Positions 1 to 8,820 of a DNA stretch of 64,000 nucleotides are shown in pieces. Position numbers and translations under genes: made by a program. The first letter of the stretch is position 1. Each line of letters starts with the position of its first letter. Source of the stretch: Bacillota bacterium (GTDB lineage Bacteria; Bacillota; UBA4882; UBA8346). The DNA lies in the NCBI GenBank assembly GCA_023426245.1, contig JAFABB010000007.1, positions 62,001-126,000 on the forward strand, written 5' to 3'. Below the pieces are notes generated by a model. That model had not been told where the DNA came from. It saw only the letters and a list, made by a program, of their open reading frames with translations, and made no database searches.

Positions 1-798
1 CATCAATGTTACTGCCATGAACGAGAATACTCGGACGATGATTTGTATAAGCATCAACGCGACAAAATGACCGACGATATTAATAAGCTAATCTCACCTG
101 ATTATGCAACTAGACTGCGAAGATTAGGTGTGCCACCTATTATGGAGTGGCATTTTGTTATTCCTGAATATAAAGATTCCAGGATTATTGAACATGCGGA
201 AACAAAACGAAACGAAGTTATAGCAGAAAAAGCAAAAAGACCAGATGTATTCGAATATATCAGTGAAGACTTCAAAATCATAATTAAGACAGCAGAGGAC
301 TTTACGCCCGAAATAAGTCGAATCATTCGCACCAATCTTACTGACATGAGGTTGAATCTAGCCATTCAACACACTGGAACGCCGGATTGGTCACAATGCG
401 ATTCGGAAAAAGTTGCGAATATCCGTCGTAAGATAAAAGCTGTTATGCATGTTGATGATGATAAAAATGATGATTTAAAAGAGGTCATTAACATGTATAT
501 TGAATTTTACATAAGCGGCCTAGAAATCATGAATAATCTCCATCTCGATGCTCCTGATTTTTATGAAGATATATATAAGCTCGAACAAAGTTACAAGAAT
601 GAAGTAAAAATAAAGACTAGAATGCATACGAACAGGGCATTAAATCAAACCCTTTTCGATGATATTCTAAACGAATTTAAATCCAAGCTTGAAAGTGATT
701 TTTCAAGAGTATTGACGCAAGCATCCATAGGTGAACTTAAGCAAGATTTGGTCGCAAGTTGGTTAGCTGATTGTTCAATGGAATTCAGGAGTGTGTAA
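1..798 (+). CDS. ABC-three-component system effector, C-terminal part (5' end outside window)
   Basis: The reading frame is open from base 1, so the gene begins upstream and only the last 265 residues are seen. The first visible residues are HQCYCHE, a Cys/His cluster that may close a zinc or nuclease domain lying outside the window. The rest is charged and helical, with no enzymatic motif. It is followed directly by a small protein and then a Rad50-like ATPase, the order known for ABC-3C conflict systems, in which the first gene carries a variable effector domain fused to a helical ABC-3C C-terminal domain. The role is inferred mainly from this gene order. The effector activity cannot be read because the N-terminus is missing. 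Confidence 0.55.
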   Translation, partial: HQCYCHEREYSDDDLYKHQRDKMTDDINKLISPDYATRLRRLGVPPIMEWHFVIPEYKDSRIIEHAETKRNEVIAEKAKRPDVFEYISEDFKIIIKTAEDFTPEISRIIRTNLTDMRLNLAIQHTGTPDWSQCDSEKVANIRRKIKAVMHVDDDKNDDLKEVINMYIEFYISGLEIMNNLHLDAPDFYEDIYKLEQSYKNEVKIKTRMHTNRALNQTLFDDILNEFKSKLESDFSRVLTQASIGELKQDLVASWLADCSMEFRSV

Positions 799-802
799 AG
801 CG

Positions 803-1288
803 ATGCCAGATAACCCTTTACTACGAGGAGACATTGTTTTTGATGCAAAGCCAGACGCAGTACCTTATAACTATCGTATCAGCTACAAGGTGTCTCAGCT
901 TTGTCTGATAATGCGAATCTGCGGTTGGCAGGACAGCTGTTCCTTAATTAAACTTCACATGATATCATTTGCATTGTATACGCGAGAAAGCATGGATAAA
1001 CTCTTAAAGTTTGCGAAAAATGAATTAACGAACCCACCGATTGTGAGATTTGATCCGGCAGTTAATAAGGCACTAACTTTTGCTATCGCATACGGGTTTG
1101 TAATACAACAGAAATCAGGTAATTTTAAGCTTACTGACCGAGGGCGCTATTTCGCCGATCAAATAAAATTTGCAGGTGATCTTATGGTTTCTGAAATGTT
1201 GGATTTGTCGGAATTATCAAAGAAGCTGACTGAAAGTAAGATCAAAGAGCTGAGTGAGATCTGGGGGGATAAAAATGCTGAAGATTAA
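803..1288 (+). CDS. ABC-three-component system middle component
   Basis: A protein of 161 residues. The ATG at 803 is preferred because AGGAG lies at 787-791; an in-frame GTG at 791 would overlap that site. Only 4 bases separate it from the upstream stop, and its 3' end overlaps the start of the ATPase by 14 bases, so the three are translationally coupled. The C-terminal half resembles a winged helix (a run ending KLTDRGRYFADQI near residues 110-125), as expected of the middle component that links effector and ATPase in ABC-3C systems. No catalytic residues are seen. The assignment rests on size, position and the helical/wHTH look. Confidence 0.5.
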   Translation: MPDNPLLRGDIVFDAKPDAVPYNYRISYKVSQLCLIMRICGWQDSCSLIKLHMISFALYTRESMDKLLKFAKNELTNPPIVRFDPAVNKALTFAIAYGFVIQQKSGNFKLTDRGRYFADQIKFAGDLMVSEMLDLSELSKKLTESKIKELSEIWGDKNAED

Positions 1289-3344
1289 TAGACTTCGCGT
1301 CGAAATCAATACAGTGAATGGCGTTTACGGTATTGATTCACCCTTTCATAGCGGTTTGAACTTTGTTTCAAGCCCGGACAACACATGTGGGAAAAGCTCT
1401 ATTTTGGCTGCGATATACTATTGCCTTGGATTTGAGCAGATCATCGGAGGGGTAGGTGGCGTTGGAAGCAAGGTCTTAACGTCTGCCTTTAAATCGAACA
1501 TTGATGACAACGGTAAGACATGGATTGTTACCGAATCTGGAGCATATTTAGAGATTACAAATGGAAACGAAACTATTACCATTTTTCGAAGCGCAGTGGC
1601 GCAAAATCGAGACAATAGACTTATAACCGTTTATCATGGAAATTACGCTTCGATTGCTGATCCTAAGACGCAATCGGAGGATATGTTTGTTAATGCTCAG
1701 AATTCTGCTACAAGTAAAAAAGGATTTCATACATATTTGGAGGAGTTTCTGCACCTCGAATTGCCTGAAGTGCGGGCATCTGATGAAAGTGAACGAAAAT
1801 TATATCTTCAGGTTATCTTTGCAAGCATGTTTATCGAACAAAAACATGGTTGGTCAGATATATTTTCAGGTATGCCTATATTTGGGATAAGGGAATCTAA
1901 AAAAAGAGTAATAGAATTTTTACTTGGCCTTGACACATTGAAGAACGAAAAAGAGCGTGATCGTTTGAAAACCATAAAGGCTAATATTGAGTGCGAGTGG
2001 GAACAAGTCATTGCGGAAATACAACGGATCGCACTGCGAGAGTCATGCGAAGCTAGAAATCTACCAACTCGGCCTCGAGTTTTAGCGGAAAGGGATTTCA
2101 GTCAGATTCATTTTATCAGTTCTGATGGAAGTGCCATAGATGGAGTGATTACCCGCCTCCAGGAGGAATTTAACTCCTTAAAGCAATTAAAGCCTCGTGT
2201 TTCAGATAATTTTGAGGCATTGAGCAAAGAATTATCAGAAACCGAAAGTACAATAATATCTTTAGAGTCAGATTTAAGGGGTTTTGCCACGCAGCTTGCT
2301 CGTGAGAATGAGACCATTAGGCGCCTTACTAAGGATTTGGAGATAATCAATTCTGATATTCGGAATAACAATGATGCCGCAAGGTTGCAGAAATTTGGTT
2401 CAGAAGCCACAGGAGAATTTTCAGCCGATACTTGTCCTGTCTGCAAGCAGCTAATTCATGACAATTTGCTTTTGATGGAAAGTGATAACCTTTTTATGAA
2501 TATTGAGGAGAATATTCGACATTTGAAAGAGCAAAAGTCTATGCTTGAGTTCTCTCTTTCAAGTCACAAAAATAATAAAGAAGTATTGCAGCAGCAGAAA
2601 GGCGCAATCGAAGCACGGCTTATGACACTAAGGCTATTGGCGCAAAGCTTAAGAACGGATTTGTTTACGACGATAGAAACTGAAGCATCGGAAGCTATAT
2701 TGCTTAAACGCATCGAAATTAGTCGTCGAATTGAGAGTTTATCGCATTTGAGCGATTCAGCCTCTTCGCAAATTGAGAAATTGAAAGATTTGACATCGCA
2801 GTGGAATGATTACCTTAATAGAAAGAATAAGTTGCCTTCAAAAAGTCTCTCGGATTTAGATGTAGAAAAAATTGCTCTGCTTAAAAAGTGCTTTATACAG
2901 AATTTGCAAAATTATCATTATAGTAGTCTTTCAAATTTTAATGGAATCCAGATTTCTGAGGAGTCTTTTCTTCCGACTATTGATGGCTTTGATATGAAAT
3001 TTGACTCCTCTGCAAGTGATGGAGTAAGAGTTATTTGGGCATTTACAATGGCTCTTTTGCAGGTTTCCATCGCTAAAGGGGGTAATCATTCTAATATACT
3101 GATCTTTGATGAGCCTGCTCAGCAGAGTATTATTCCTGCGGACATGAAAAGTTTTATTGATTCAGTGGTTACATTAGGGAATGATTGCCAAGTAATCGTT
3201 GCTATCACACTCAATAGTAAAGAACTTGTGAACATTATTGAAGGACTCAAAGAAGGAACATATAATCGAGTTTCTATTCCCAAAAAGGCGTTCAAGTTTT
3301 TTGGTTTTGAAGCTAAAGAAGATACAGATGATAAACATGAATAG
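1275..3344 (+). CDS. Rad50/SMC-like ABC ATPase of an ABC-three-component system
   Basis: A protein of 689 residues. The start is the ATG at 1275 behind a GGGGGG run; a GTG at 1254 is less likely. It has a Walker A loop near residues 33-42 (SPDNTCGKSS) and two coiled-coil arms (about 200-360 and 390-540) joined by a CPVC zinc-hook-like motif at about 387-390. An ABC signature region (SASDGVRVIW) lies near 577, followed by Walker B ILIFDEP with D612/E613. This is the layout of Rad50/SbcC-type ATPases with a short hook. In ABC-3C conflict systems such an ATPase is thought to sense invading DNA and license the effector. It is AT-rich compared with the metabolic operons downstream, consistent with transfer. 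Confidence 0.7.
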   Translation: MLKINRLRVEINTVNGVYGIDSPFHSGLNFVSSPDNTCGKSSILAAIYYCLGFEQIIGGVGGVGSKVLTSAFKSNIDDNGKTWIVTESGAYLEITNGNETITIFRSAVAQNRDNRLITVYHGNYASIADPKTQSEDMFVNAQNSATSKKGFHTYLEEFLHLELPEVRASDESERKLYLQVIFASMFIEQKHGWSDIFSGMPIFGIRESKKRVIEFLLGLDTLKNEKERDRLKTIKANIECEWEQVIAEIQRIALRESCEARNLPTRPRVLAERDFSQIHFISSDGSAIDGVITRLQEEFNSLKQLKPRVSDNFEALSKELSETESTIISLESDLRGFATQLARENETIRRLTKDLEIINSDIRNNNDAARLQKFGSEATGEFSADTCPVCKQLIHDNLLLMESDNLFMNIEENIRHLKEQKSMLEFSLSSHKNNKEVLQQQKGAIEARLMTLRLLAQSLRTDLFTTIETEASEAILLKRIEISRRIESLSHLSDSASSQIEKLKDLTSQWNDYLNRKNKLPSKSLSDLDVEKIALLKKCFIQNLQNYHYSSLSNFNGIQISEESFLPTIDGFDMKFDSSASDGVRVIWAFTMALLQVSIAKGGNHSNILIFDEPAQQSIIPADMKSFIDSVVTLGNDCQVIVAITLNSKELVNIIEGLKEGTYNRVSIPKKAFKFFGFEAKEDTDDKHE

Positions 3345-3457
3345 ATAGGAAAAAAACTGATCTTTGTACTTATCATCAAGTTTGTTCTCAGCCAATATGA
3401 GAAAAATAGCCAGTTTTTTATTGAGGATACGATTACACTAGGAGTGATATCGAGTAA

Positions 3458-4297
3458 ATGGCTAAAATCACAAGTATCGAAAAGGGGGCTTTCCTTAGTT
3501 TATTTAATCGTGGCGGTTATGTACTCAACTTCTCCACTGATGAGTTTGATGTTTTTACACAAAATAGTATCGGCCTTGCTCTGTGCCAACACTATAAATT
3601 GTCAAAAGGTAAATCATTGACAACTTATGTAAATAGCGCCAGCGAAAGCGAAGTAATAAAACTACTTGGTGATTTACTTGAATACTATGAGTTATACTTT
3701 CAATCTGAAATAGAATTTGATGAAAAAAAAGAAGATACTTATTGGGGTGGTTCAAAGAAAGAGTATCAGGCTCATTATAAGAAATGCAGAGCAGTTATGG
3801 ATAGAATAAAACTGAACTTAACACCATTTACAAGTGCTGGTGAGTTATTAAAGGAAAAGTTTTCAAGCGATTATATCTCTGCCCAAATTGAAATCATGCT
3901 AAAAATGCAAAGCGATAATCCAACCGAAGCTATAGGCAAGTCTAAAGAATTCATTGAAAGTTGTTGTAAGACTATACTTGAAGAGAGTGGCAGCAACATT
4001 GACAAGGAGTGGAGTGTAGGCCAATTAGTGAAAGAAACAATGAAACTCCTTGAAATTTCGACTGATAATATCGGTGGAGATGCTGACGAAGGTAAGATTG
4101 TAAAGGCTATCTTGGGTAACCTCTCTGGGATAGCGGGAAACATTGCTGAACTCAGAAATGCATATGGTAGCGGTCACGGCAAAAGTGCAAGTTATAAAGG
4201 ATTAACAGTTCGTCACGCAAAGTTGGCGGTTGGCAGCAGTATTACACTTGTGAGCTATTTATGGGATGCCTACGAGTGGAGAAACGGTAAAACTTAA
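3458..4297 (+). CDS. Abortive-infection family protein with HEPN-like C-terminus
   Basis: A 279-residue protein starting 113 bases after the ATPase gene, with AGGAG at 3440-3444. The C-terminal part (about 150-275) resembles the abortive-infection C-terminal domain seen in AbiJ-type proteins: a helical stretch, then LRNAYGSGHGKS at about 232-243, where R and H are spaced R-x6-H as in many HEPN ribonucleases. The N-terminal 130 residues look like a sensor or specificity module without recognisable motifs. Known HEPN proteins cleave RNA during phage infection, so this could be an RNase effector acting with, or independently of, the ABC-3C genes. The motif is visible; RNase activity is inferred. 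Confidence 0.6.
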   Translation: MAKITSIEKGAFLSLFNRGGYVLNFSTDEFDVFTQNSIGLALCQHYKLSKGKSLTTYVNSASESEVIKLLGDLLEYYELYFQSEIEFDEKKEDTYWGGSKKEYQAHYKKCRAVMDRIKLNLTPFTSAGELLKEKFSSDYISAQIEIMLKMQSDNPTEAIGKSKEFIESCCKTILEESGSNIDKEWSVGQLVKETMKLLEISTDNIGGDADEGKIVKAILGNLSGIAGNIAELRNAYGSGHGKSASYKGLTVRHAKLAVGSSITLVSYLWDAYEWRNGKT

Positions 4298-4363
4298 TAA
4301 TTCCAAATCAAATAATAAGGGGTAGCATGGGAATAGTGTGTTTGCGGTAGTTCTTTCATCAAC

Positions 4364-4631
4364 ATGACGTGTTCAACTAAAGATGTCAAGCAGAAGCTGG
4401 AAATTGAATTGGTTGATATCGATAGCCAGCCAACCGAGGATCTAAAAGAGATGGATGACTTGGGAATGCTTGCACCCTAGTTCCGGGGGAGATTTTGTGA
4501 AGTGGTGCTGGAAAATTCGAGTTTTGAAAAAAGTGGTTTCGCATCATCCGCTGATTATTGAATACCAAAAGGAAATCGAATACCGGAAGGTCCGCGACAA
4601 GGAACACAAATTTCGCGATTATTTTGTTTAG
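4364..4631 (+). other. Degenerate stretch with coding-like fragments
   Basis: Two short open pieces in different frames follow one another. One runs from ATG 4364 to a TAG near 4480. The other ends at 4629-4631 and contains the charged run EYQKEIEYRKVRDKE. Neither has a clear ribosome binding site, and I recognise no family. They may be remains of one frameshifted gene at the edge of the defence island. The rest of 4298-4695 shows nothing except the hairpin at its end. Confidence 0.25.
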
Positions 4632-4669
4632 ATGTGGCTAGTAAAAATGGGTATGCCCCTTAAATAGAA

Positions 4670-4705
4670 TCCTTGGCTAAATAAGCCAGGGATTTTTATT
4701 TTTTA
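4670..4705 (+). terminator. Hairpin and T-run closing the plus-strand island
   Basis: TTGGCT and AGCCA pair around a short AT loop, followed by GG and a T-rich stretch to 4705. It would stop plus-strand transcripts and overlaps the 3' end of the convergent small gene at 4696-4851. Confidence 0.5.
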
Positions 4706-4851
4706 TGCTCTTCAATATAAGTTTTAAGCATATAGGTTATTTGCTTATTGAGACTTCGATCATTTGCGAGTGCCATTTCTTTAAGCTTGGCATGCAACTC
4801 TTGGGCGATAATCAAGGTAAATGTGGCGTTTTTCTCTTTATCAACAGGCAT
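4696..4851 (-). CDS. Small ribbon-helix-helix (Arc/CopG-like) DNA-binding protein
   Basis: A 51-residue protein read on the minus strand from an ATG at 4849-4851, with GGAGG seven bases upstream (4858-4862). The sequence starts MPVDKEKNATFTLIIAQEL, a basic/beta strand, followed by two helices (HAKLKEMALANDRSLNKQI, then a helix ending EEHKK). This strand-helix-helix layout and length fit the ribbon-helix-helix repressor/antitoxin fold. No toxin gene lies next to it, so it may be an orphan regulator or the survivor of a toxin-antitoxin pair. Confidence 0.6.
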   Translation of the reverse strand: MPVDKEKNATFTLIIAQELHAKLKEMALANDRSLNKQITYMLKTYIEEHKK

Positions 4852-4973
4852 TTGTGAACCTCCAGTATTAAATGTAAAAAGTAGTTGAAAAACAGTGACC
4901 CTTGATGTATAATCTATTAAAAAGCAGTGTATAAATTATACTGATTAGGTGTCCCTAATATAAAAATGAATGA

Positions 4974-5003
4974 GGGAAGCTTACTCTAATAAAGTCGCTT
5001 CCC
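4974..5003. repeat. 7-bp inverted repeat in intergenic region
   Basis: GGGAAGC (4974-4980) and GCTTCCC (4997-5003) are separated by 16 bases. It lies between the divergent small regulator and the aldolase gene and could be an operator or a hairpin. The remaining sequence at 4863-5157 is AT-rich with no further gene. Confidence 0.3.
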
Positions 5004-5157
5004 AAACGGTTTACTACAAAGGTAGGGTATTAACTTTTCCATCATTATAATACCATATACACTACCCTTAGTCAATTATTGCCAAATTTAAGTCAACATG
5101 ATATTACCCTTAAAAAATATGGTCCCACCTAAAAAATTGAAAGGACGGTTTCCTACC

Positions 5158-5937
5158 ATGCTCTTTACCAAACTGAAACAGAAAATTCCCGCCCTGGGCA
5201 CCCACATTTCCTTAAACGACAGCGCCATCACCGAACTCATCGGCAATCTCGGTTTTGACTATCTGTGGATCGACATGGAACACACCGCGATTGATTTATA
5301 TCACTTGCAACAGCATTTGATTGCGGCGCGGGCTGCCGGAGTCTCCGCCATCGTACGGATTCCTTGGAATGATCCGGTGCGGGCCAAGCCGGTTCTGGAA
5401 ATGGGGCCGGACGGTATCGTCTTTCCGATGGTCAATTCCTATCAGGAAGCCAAAAAAGCGGTCCAGTCCTGCATGTATCCTCCCAAAGGGATTCGCGGTT
5501 TCGGCCCGCGCCGCGCGATTCAATTTGGCAATATCGATATTCAGGATTATCTCGCTTGCGTCGATCAACTGCTGCTGAAATTCGTCCAGGTTGAGCACAT
5601 TGACGCGGTGCGGGACTTGGATCGCATTTTGACCATTGAAGAAATTGACGGTTTGGTGATTGGCCCCCGCGACCTGGCCGCTTCCATGGGTAAAATCGGC
5701 GAATGGGATCATCCTGAAGTTTCAGCTACGATTCAGACTATCATTGATAAGGTCCACGCGGCCGGCAAACCCATTGGCCTCTCCAGTGGCGCCTGTGCTT
5801 ACGAAGATATTCAGCGCTGGCGCGACCGCGGCGTGGACATGATCTCGATCGCCGCGGATACGGACTTGCTGCTGCTTGGGGCCAAAAATTTGCTGGAGCA
5901 GATGCGGGAAGTTTTTGCCGCCGGGCGGATGGCCTGA
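5158..5937 (+). CDS. HpcH/HpaI-family aldolase (2-keto-3-deoxy acid aldolase type)
   Basis: A 259-residue class II, metal-dependent aldolase of the HpcH/HpaI family, which cleaves 2-keto-3-deoxy or 4-hydroxy-2-oxo acids to pyruvate and an aldehyde. Visible family marks are DYLWIDMEHT near residue 40, MGPDGIVFPMVNS near 83-95, YPPKGIRGFGPRRA near 107-120, KFVQVEH near 140 and IGPRDLAASMG near 170. The start at 5158 fits the family length and has AAGGA at 5141-5145; an upstream ATG at 5098 would add 20 atypical residues. It is followed by a sugar-type ABC importer and hydroxyacid dehydrogenases, so it probably performs the final cleavage of an imported sugar acid. Confidence 0.8.
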   Translation: MLFTKLKQKIPALGTHISLNDSAITELIGNLGFDYLWIDMEHTAIDLYHLQQHLIAARAAGVSAIVRIPWNDPVRAKPVLEMGPDGIVFPMVNSYQEAKKAVQSCMYPPKGIRGFGPRRAIQFGNIDIQDYLACVDQLLLKFVQVEHIDAVRDLDRILTIEEIDGLVIGPRDLAASMGKIGEWDHPEVSATIQTIIDKVHAAGKPIGLSSGACAYEDIQRWRDRGVDMISIAADTDLLLLGAKNLLEQMREVFAAGRMA

Positions 5938-6025
5938 GTTTTTTAGAAAGGGGATGGTAGAGATCATGAATTAAAAAAAGAAGCTCTGTTCTCAGGTAAT
6001 GGTTGATCTGATATGCCTATTTTAT

Positions 6026-6185
6026 TCTCCCGCAGAGGCGCAGTGGCGCTGAGTTTAAAATCAATGATCATTGATAAAATGACGTTTACAAGCACCTGTT
6101 TTTTTAATTGTGGCCTTTGGAGTTATTCTAGTTATCTGTTCTCTGCGCCTGCAGCACCAAAATGTGCTGACGCCTCTGCGGGAGA
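6026..6185. repeat. Inverted-repeat element, copy A
   Basis: A 15-bp perfect inverted repeat: TCTCCCGCAGAGGCG at 6026-6040 and CGCCTCTGCGGGAGA at 6171-6185. The inside holds further GCGC-rich pieces and an AT-rich core. A related element lies at 7624-7728, so two copies bracket the binding-protein gene. It looks like a non-autonomous palindromic (MITE/REP-like) element. The open frame running through it is not credible as a gene. Confidence 0.6.
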
Positions 6186-6297
6186 TATTCTTTTTAACTT
6201 AATTTTTTATCAGACAGATATTACAATCAACTATTCTCAAGAACATAGCTTATCTTTAAAATCAAAAAAATCATGGAATGAAAAAGGAGAGTGTTGA

Positions 6298-7578
6298 ATG
6301 AAAAAATTTGGCTTGATTTTTTTAGGTATCGTGCTCTTTATTTTGATTTTAGCAACCGCCGGAGTTTGTGAAACCCAAAAGCCTGCGCTTACCGTCTGGT
6401 TTACCAAAACCTACTCCACCCTTGTCAATGATAGCATGGCGAAGCGAGCTCAAGACTTTGCGGAGAAAAACAATGTTGATGTCAATTACGTCTCCATTCC
6501 GGACAAAGATATTTATGCCAAATGGAGCGCGGCCATTGAATCCGGGCAAACGCCGGATGTAAGCTTTTTTGCTTATCAGGATATCGGTGAGTTTTATGCC
6601 AAGGGACTTTTAATGGACCTAACCGCACTCAGCCGTAAGATTGAAAAAGAGCAAAGCGGCTTCTTACCGGGCGTCACTACACCGGTTACATTTGAAGGGA
6701 AATGCTATGCCATCCCCCTGTGGGTGGATGTGAATGTCCTTATTTATCGCAAAGATCTTTTAAAAGCGGCTGGATTCAATCATCCGCCGGAAACGTGGGC
6801 TGAATTCCGTAAAATTGCCAAAGCAACCACCGATCCCGGCAAAGGGATCTACGGAGCGGGCATGGGATGCGGGACCAATGATAGTGAATGGTTTTCCAGA
6901 ACGTTGATCGCCTCTTTCGGCGGTTCGGAAACCAGCGCCGACGGAAAAAAGGTCACGATTTACAGCCCGGAAACGATCAAAGCGTTTCAATTCATCGCCG
7001 ACATGTACTTGATGGACAAATCCAATCCTCCCAGCGTCGTGGCCTGGGATGGCACCGGCAATAATAAATCCTATCTCAGCGGCCAATCGGTAATGGTTTA
7101 CAACGGGGGAACCTTAGTAGAATCGCTGAGAACCGATAATCCCGGGCTTTATGCCAAGACGGGCGTGGCCCTGACTCCCGCCGGACCCAAGGGACGTTAC
7201 CCGATCATCGGAACCAGTAATTACGGAATCTTTAAAAGCACCAAAAACCCTGAGCTGGCTCAAGACTTTATTGAATATTGCGCCAACCGGGATTGGTATC
7301 GACAGTGGATTAAACAGGGTGTTCCCTATCTGGTACCCGTTTATCAAGATTCGGCCAAGGACCCCATCTGGCGGGATCCCATGAATAAACCGTTTATGGA
7401 TCATTTGAAATATATGAAATATCTTGGCTATAAAGGGCCATTTTCGAATCATGCCGGAGAAGTGTTTAATTCCCATTGTTACACCGACGCCTACCAGCGG
7501 ATTTTAGCGGATAAAGTGCCTCCAGAAAAAGCGGTGAAGGAACTGCAGACCCGGATTGAACAAATATACAGGAAGTAA
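6298..7578 (+). CDS. ABC transporter sugar-type extracellular binding protein
   Basis: A 426-residue solute-binding protein of the carbohydrate (family 1, MalE-like) group. It begins with a Sec signal (KK, then a hydrophobic run to about residue 22). The Cys near 24 is not in a good lipobox, so secretion or atypical anchoring is possible. Features include SGQTPDVSFFAY near 80, PETWAEFRKIAKATTD near 160-175 and TSNYGIFKSTKNPELAQDF near 300. AAGGAG precedes the ATG. Two permease genes follow after an inverted-repeat element. No ATPase is encoded nearby, so a shared MsmX-type ATPase is expected. The ligand is unknown; the neighbours point to a sugar acid or hydroxy acid. Confidence 0.85.
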   Translation: MKKFGLIFLGIVLFILILATAGVCETQKPALTVWFTKTYSTLVNDSMAKRAQDFAEKNNVDVNYVSIPDKDIYAKWSAAIESGQTPDVSFFAYQDIGEFYAKGLLMDLTALSRKIEKEQSGFLPGVTTPVTFEGKCYAIPLWVDVNVLIYRKDLLKAAGFNHPPETWAEFRKIAKATTDPGKGIYGAGMGCGTNDSEWFSRTLIASFGGSETSADGKKVTIYSPETIKAFQFIADMYLMDKSNPPSVVAWDGTGNNKSYLSGQSVMVYNGGTLVESLRTDNPGLYAKTGVALTPAGPKGRYPIIGTSNYGIFKSTKNPELAQDFIEYCANRDWYRQWIKQGVPYLVPVYQDSAKDPIWRDPMNKPFMDHLKYMKYLGYKGPFSNHAGEVFNSHCYTDAYQRILADKVPPEKAVKELQTRIEQIYRK

Positions 7579-7623
7579 GATTTTCTCTGTGCCTATCTAG
7601 AAAATACTTTATGTCCAAAAGAA

Positions 7624-7728
7624 TAAATTCCCGCCAAGGCGCAGAGGCGCTGAGAAAACCAAAAAGTCCATTATATTATTATATTAAAACTCTGCGCCTC
7701 CGCGCCTCTGCGGGAGAATAAATAACTT
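7624..7728. repeat. Inverted-repeat element, copy B
   Basis: A shorter relative of copy A. The left part reads TTCCCGCCAAGGCGCAGAGG and the right part ends CGCGCCTCTGCGGGAGAAT, with an AT-rich centre. It lies between the binding-protein and permease genes and would interrupt the operon with a strong hairpin, possibly lowering permease expression relative to the binding protein. Confidence 0.55.
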
Positions 7729-7729
7729 A

Positions 7730-7770
7730 TTTTCATCCTTTAGATTGCCCCGGCATGCCGGGGTGGGGGA
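7730..7770. repeat. REP-like palindrome shared with 27570-27610
   Basis: Contains CCCCGGCATGCCGGGG flanked by a TTTTCATCCTTT side sequence. The reverse complement recurs at 27570-27610 with only a few changes. It is probably a short dispersed palindrome. Confidence 0.5.
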
Positions 7771-7902
7771 CTCTGTGGCAAAACTAATTGACTACAAAGC
7801 CACTACATAGACACAGAAGTATTGCTAAGTTTGTTTTGTAATATGCGTAGGGAGCGAACGGCTTTCCCCGCTCCCTATAGCCATGCTATTGGAGTCGTGA
7901 AG

Positions 7903-8817
7903 ATGGAGAAATATCATGTCATGAAGAGGGATTTTCTGAAAAAGCCCCGTTCGCAAAATGAGAGCCGATTGGCTTTTTGGCTGCTTGCGCCGACGGCCGG
8001 ATACTTAACCCTGGTGATGTTGGTCCCGTTTTGCTGGGCCATCTATATCAGTCTGACCGATAAAATGATTGGCGCCGTTGCTCAATTTACCGGCCTTCAA
8101 AATTATTGGAACTTGATTTTTGATCCGTTGTTTTTAAAAGCTTTACTGAATACCCTTATTTTTACGGGTTTTGCCGTGATTTTTAAAGTTTTTTTCGGGA
8201 TGATCATGGCCTTGGTGCTGAATGAAGACATCAAGGCCCGCAGTTTTTTCAGGGCCTTGCTCATTTTACCCTGGACCATCCCCACGTTGGTTTCCGTTTA
8301 CATTTGGCAATGGCTTTATTCGGATGTCGGCGGGGCCTTAAACTATATTTTAATCCACTCCGGGATCATGAAAGATCCGGTCGGTTGGCTATCCACACCT
8401 TGGCTGGCGATGACCTCGGTTATCATTGTCAACGTTTGGCGCGGGACGCCGTTTTTGGGCATTTCCATTCTGGCCGGACTGCAAACCGTGGACATCGGCC
8501 TCTATGAGGCGGCTAAAATTGACGGCGCCAATATGATTCGGCAATTCTGGCATATTACAGTGCCGGCGGTTAAAAACATCATCATTTTAGCGTCGATTAT
8601 CACCACCATTTGGACCTTAAGTGATTTCGAGATTATCTGGTTATTGACTCGCGGCGGTCCCGCCAATGGGACGCAAGTCCTTTCGACCTTGAGTTATACT
8701 TATGGTTTTCTCAACATGAATTTGAGTAAGGCGATTGCCGTTTCGCTCTTCCTTTTCCCGGCCTTGATCGGATTGGTCCATTATATTATCAAAAAAAACA
8801 TGGAGTCAGAGGTGTAA
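7903..8817 (+). CDS. ABC sugar transporter permease (MalF-like)
   Basis: A 304-residue inner-membrane permease with six predicted membrane segments. The cytoplasmic EAA loop reads YEAAKIDGANMIRQFW near residues 200-215 and is the contact for the ATPase. The ATG at 7903 has GGAG at 7891-7894; earlier in-frame starts would add an unlikely charged tail. It is followed after 3 bases by the second permease. With the binding protein at 6298 it forms an importer lacking its own ATPase. Confidence 0.85.
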   Translation: MEKYHVMKRDFLKKPRSQNESRLAFWLLAPTAGYLTLVMLVPFCWAIYISLTDKMIGAVAQFTGLQNYWNLIFDPLFLKALLNTLIFTGFAVIFKVFFGMIMALVLNEDIKARSFFRALLILPWTIPTLVSVYIWQWLYSDVGGALNYILIHSGIMKDPVGWLSTPWLAMTSVIIVNVWRGTPFLGISILAGLQTVDIGLYEAAKIDGANMIRQFWHITVPAVKNIIILASIITTIWTLSDFEIIWLLTRGGPANGTQVLSTLSYTYGFLNMNLSKAIAVSLFLFPALIGLVHYIIKKNMESEV

Positions 8818-8820
8818 AGG

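Noticed and set aside
6013..6297. A 94-codon open frame before the binding-protein gene
   Set aside because: It runs through the inverted-repeat element, has no ribosome binding site and a non-protein-like composition.
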